Below, one piece after another: positions 6,826-7,597 of a stretch of 7,597 nucleotides of DNA. This DNA is from an uncultured Clostridium sp. (lineage in GTDB: Bacteria > Bacillota > Clostridia > TANB77 > CAG-508). A program made the position numbers and the translations under genes. Position 1 is the first letter of the stretch. Every line of letters starts with the position of its first letter. Under the pieces are notes generated by a model, which was not told the DNA's origin, made no database searches, and was given only the letters and a program-made list of their open reading frames with translations. Location: NCBI GenBank assembly GCA_900556865.1, contig USQS01000040.1:1-7597 (forward strand), read 5' to 3'.

Positions 6826-7597
6826 AATGTTAAATAACCTGTTCTCGCCTATAAGGATCAATGGAAAAGCGTTAAAGAATCGCTGCGTTGTAACTCCTAT
6901 GCTTATGAACTTTTGTGAAGAGGATGGAACATGTACTGAAAGATATGCTGCATATATGGAAGAAAAAGCAAAGGGTGGTTTTGCAATGATCTGTACAGAA
7001 AATATAGCTGTAACAGAGGTTGCTAAAGGGTATCAGTGGATACCAGGTCTGTGGAAAGATGATCATATTCCAGGATTTAAAGACATGACAGACAGAATTC
7101 ATAAATATGATACGGTTGTAATTGCTCAGTTAAACCATCCGGGGAGACAGTCTGCAGAACAGTTTGCACACAAGCAGTCATGGGCACCTTCAGCTATTCC
7201 TGATCCTTATCATAATCAGGAAATACCACATGAAATGACTATAGAAGAAATACATAAAACTGTCGCAGATTTTGGTGACGCAGCTTTAAGGGCTAAAAAA
7301 GCAGGTTTTGACGGAGTTGAACTTCATGGAGCTCATGGATACATGATACCACAGTTCCTTTCAATGTATACAAATAAGCGTGTCGATGAGTATGGTGGCG
7401 ATCTCTTTAATAGAATGAGATTCCTTATGGAAATCATCGAAGATGTAAGAAGTAAATGTGGAAGAGATTTTATTGTAGGATATCGTTTTTCAGCAGATGA
7501 GAGGGTTACAGGTGGTTTGACTATAGAAGATACAAAGGCTATAGTTCCATACGTTGAAAAGGCTGGTGTAGATTACCTTAGTGTGTCTATTGCAGTA
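6826..7597 (+). CDS. Old Yellow Enzyme-family NADH:flavin oxidoreductase / enoate or 2,4-dienoyl-CoA reductase-like, 3' end outside window
   Basis: The first 257 residues are visible and the frame is open to the window edge. They form most of an FMN-binding TIM barrel that, in this family, reduces C=C bonds of enoates, enoyl-CoA-type compounds or steroids. Visible motifs are LFSPIRINGKALKNR (5-19), QLNHPGRQ (101-108), the substrate-binding His pair in ELHGAHGYMIPQF (165-177), NKRVDEYGGDLFNRMRF (183-199) and GYRFSADE (218-225). Anaerobe relatives such as enoate reductases and BaiCD-like enzymes continue to about 640-670 residues with a 4Fe-4S site and an NAD(P)/FAD domain, but whether this one does cannot be seen. 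ATG 6826 follows AGGAGG (6813-6818) by seven bases. No convincing promoter is visible in the gap. All seven Gln codons seen are CAG, while upstream genes use almost only CAA, and G+C is higher (about 40% in a sampled line), suggesting a different origin. Confidence 0.9.

Noticed and set aside
6872..7102. Minus-strand open frame opposite the oxidoreductase gene
   Set aside because: The + strand here encodes unmistakable Old Yellow Enzyme motifs; the reverse frame has none.

Overview
The window reads as low-GC, Gram-positive, anaerobic chromosome, most likely a clostridial member of the Bacillota. The first three genes are very A+T-rich (one sampled 60-base line of the second gene is about 25% G+C), use AAA, ATA and CAA codons heavily and have strong AGGAG-type ribosome binding sites. 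The gene families (a membrane-anchored VanW protein and a giant double-ATPase acyl-CoA dehydratase activase) are typical of that group. No species can be named from the sequence alone. No rRNA, tRNA, CRISPR array or recognisable transposase was found.

Layout, all genes on the + strand. (1) Positions 1-57 are a G+C-rich edge of unknown identity. (2) A promoter near 124-155 leads to a VanW-family, membrane-anchored cell-envelope protein (206-1744), closed by a hairpin terminator directly on its stop codon (1743-1766). (3) A strong sigma-A-type promoter (TTGACA, 17 bases, TAAAAT; 1806-1834) drives a two-gene unit. Its first gene is a 1442-residue iron-sulfur/ATPase fusion (1888-6216), carrying two BadF/HgdC-type ATPase modules, a Cys-rich linker, a DUF2229-type region and an HgdB-like C-terminal part. 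A small J-domain co-chaperone follows 15 bases downstream (6232-6624). (4) A roughly 200-base gap (6625-6825) has no gene but holds a conspicuous nested stem-loop and a second hairpin resembling a weak terminator. (5) The window ends inside an Old-Yellow-Enzyme-type NADH:flavin oxidoreductase (6826 onward, 257 residues visible) whose base composition and Gln codon choice differ sharply from everything upstream.

Functionally, the central unit is the most substantial: a single-chain version of the ATP-driven electron-transfer machinery that in 2-hydroxyacyl-CoA dehydratases is split between activator and dehydratase, co-transcribed with a J-protein that could bring DnaK to it. The last gene looks like a separate transcription unit in a different compositional background, pointing to acquisition, a mosaic boundary or an assembly junction near 6625-6825. 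The best candidates for something undescribed are the structured RNA-like element in that gap and the activase/J-protein pairing. Both are inferences that need comparative data.
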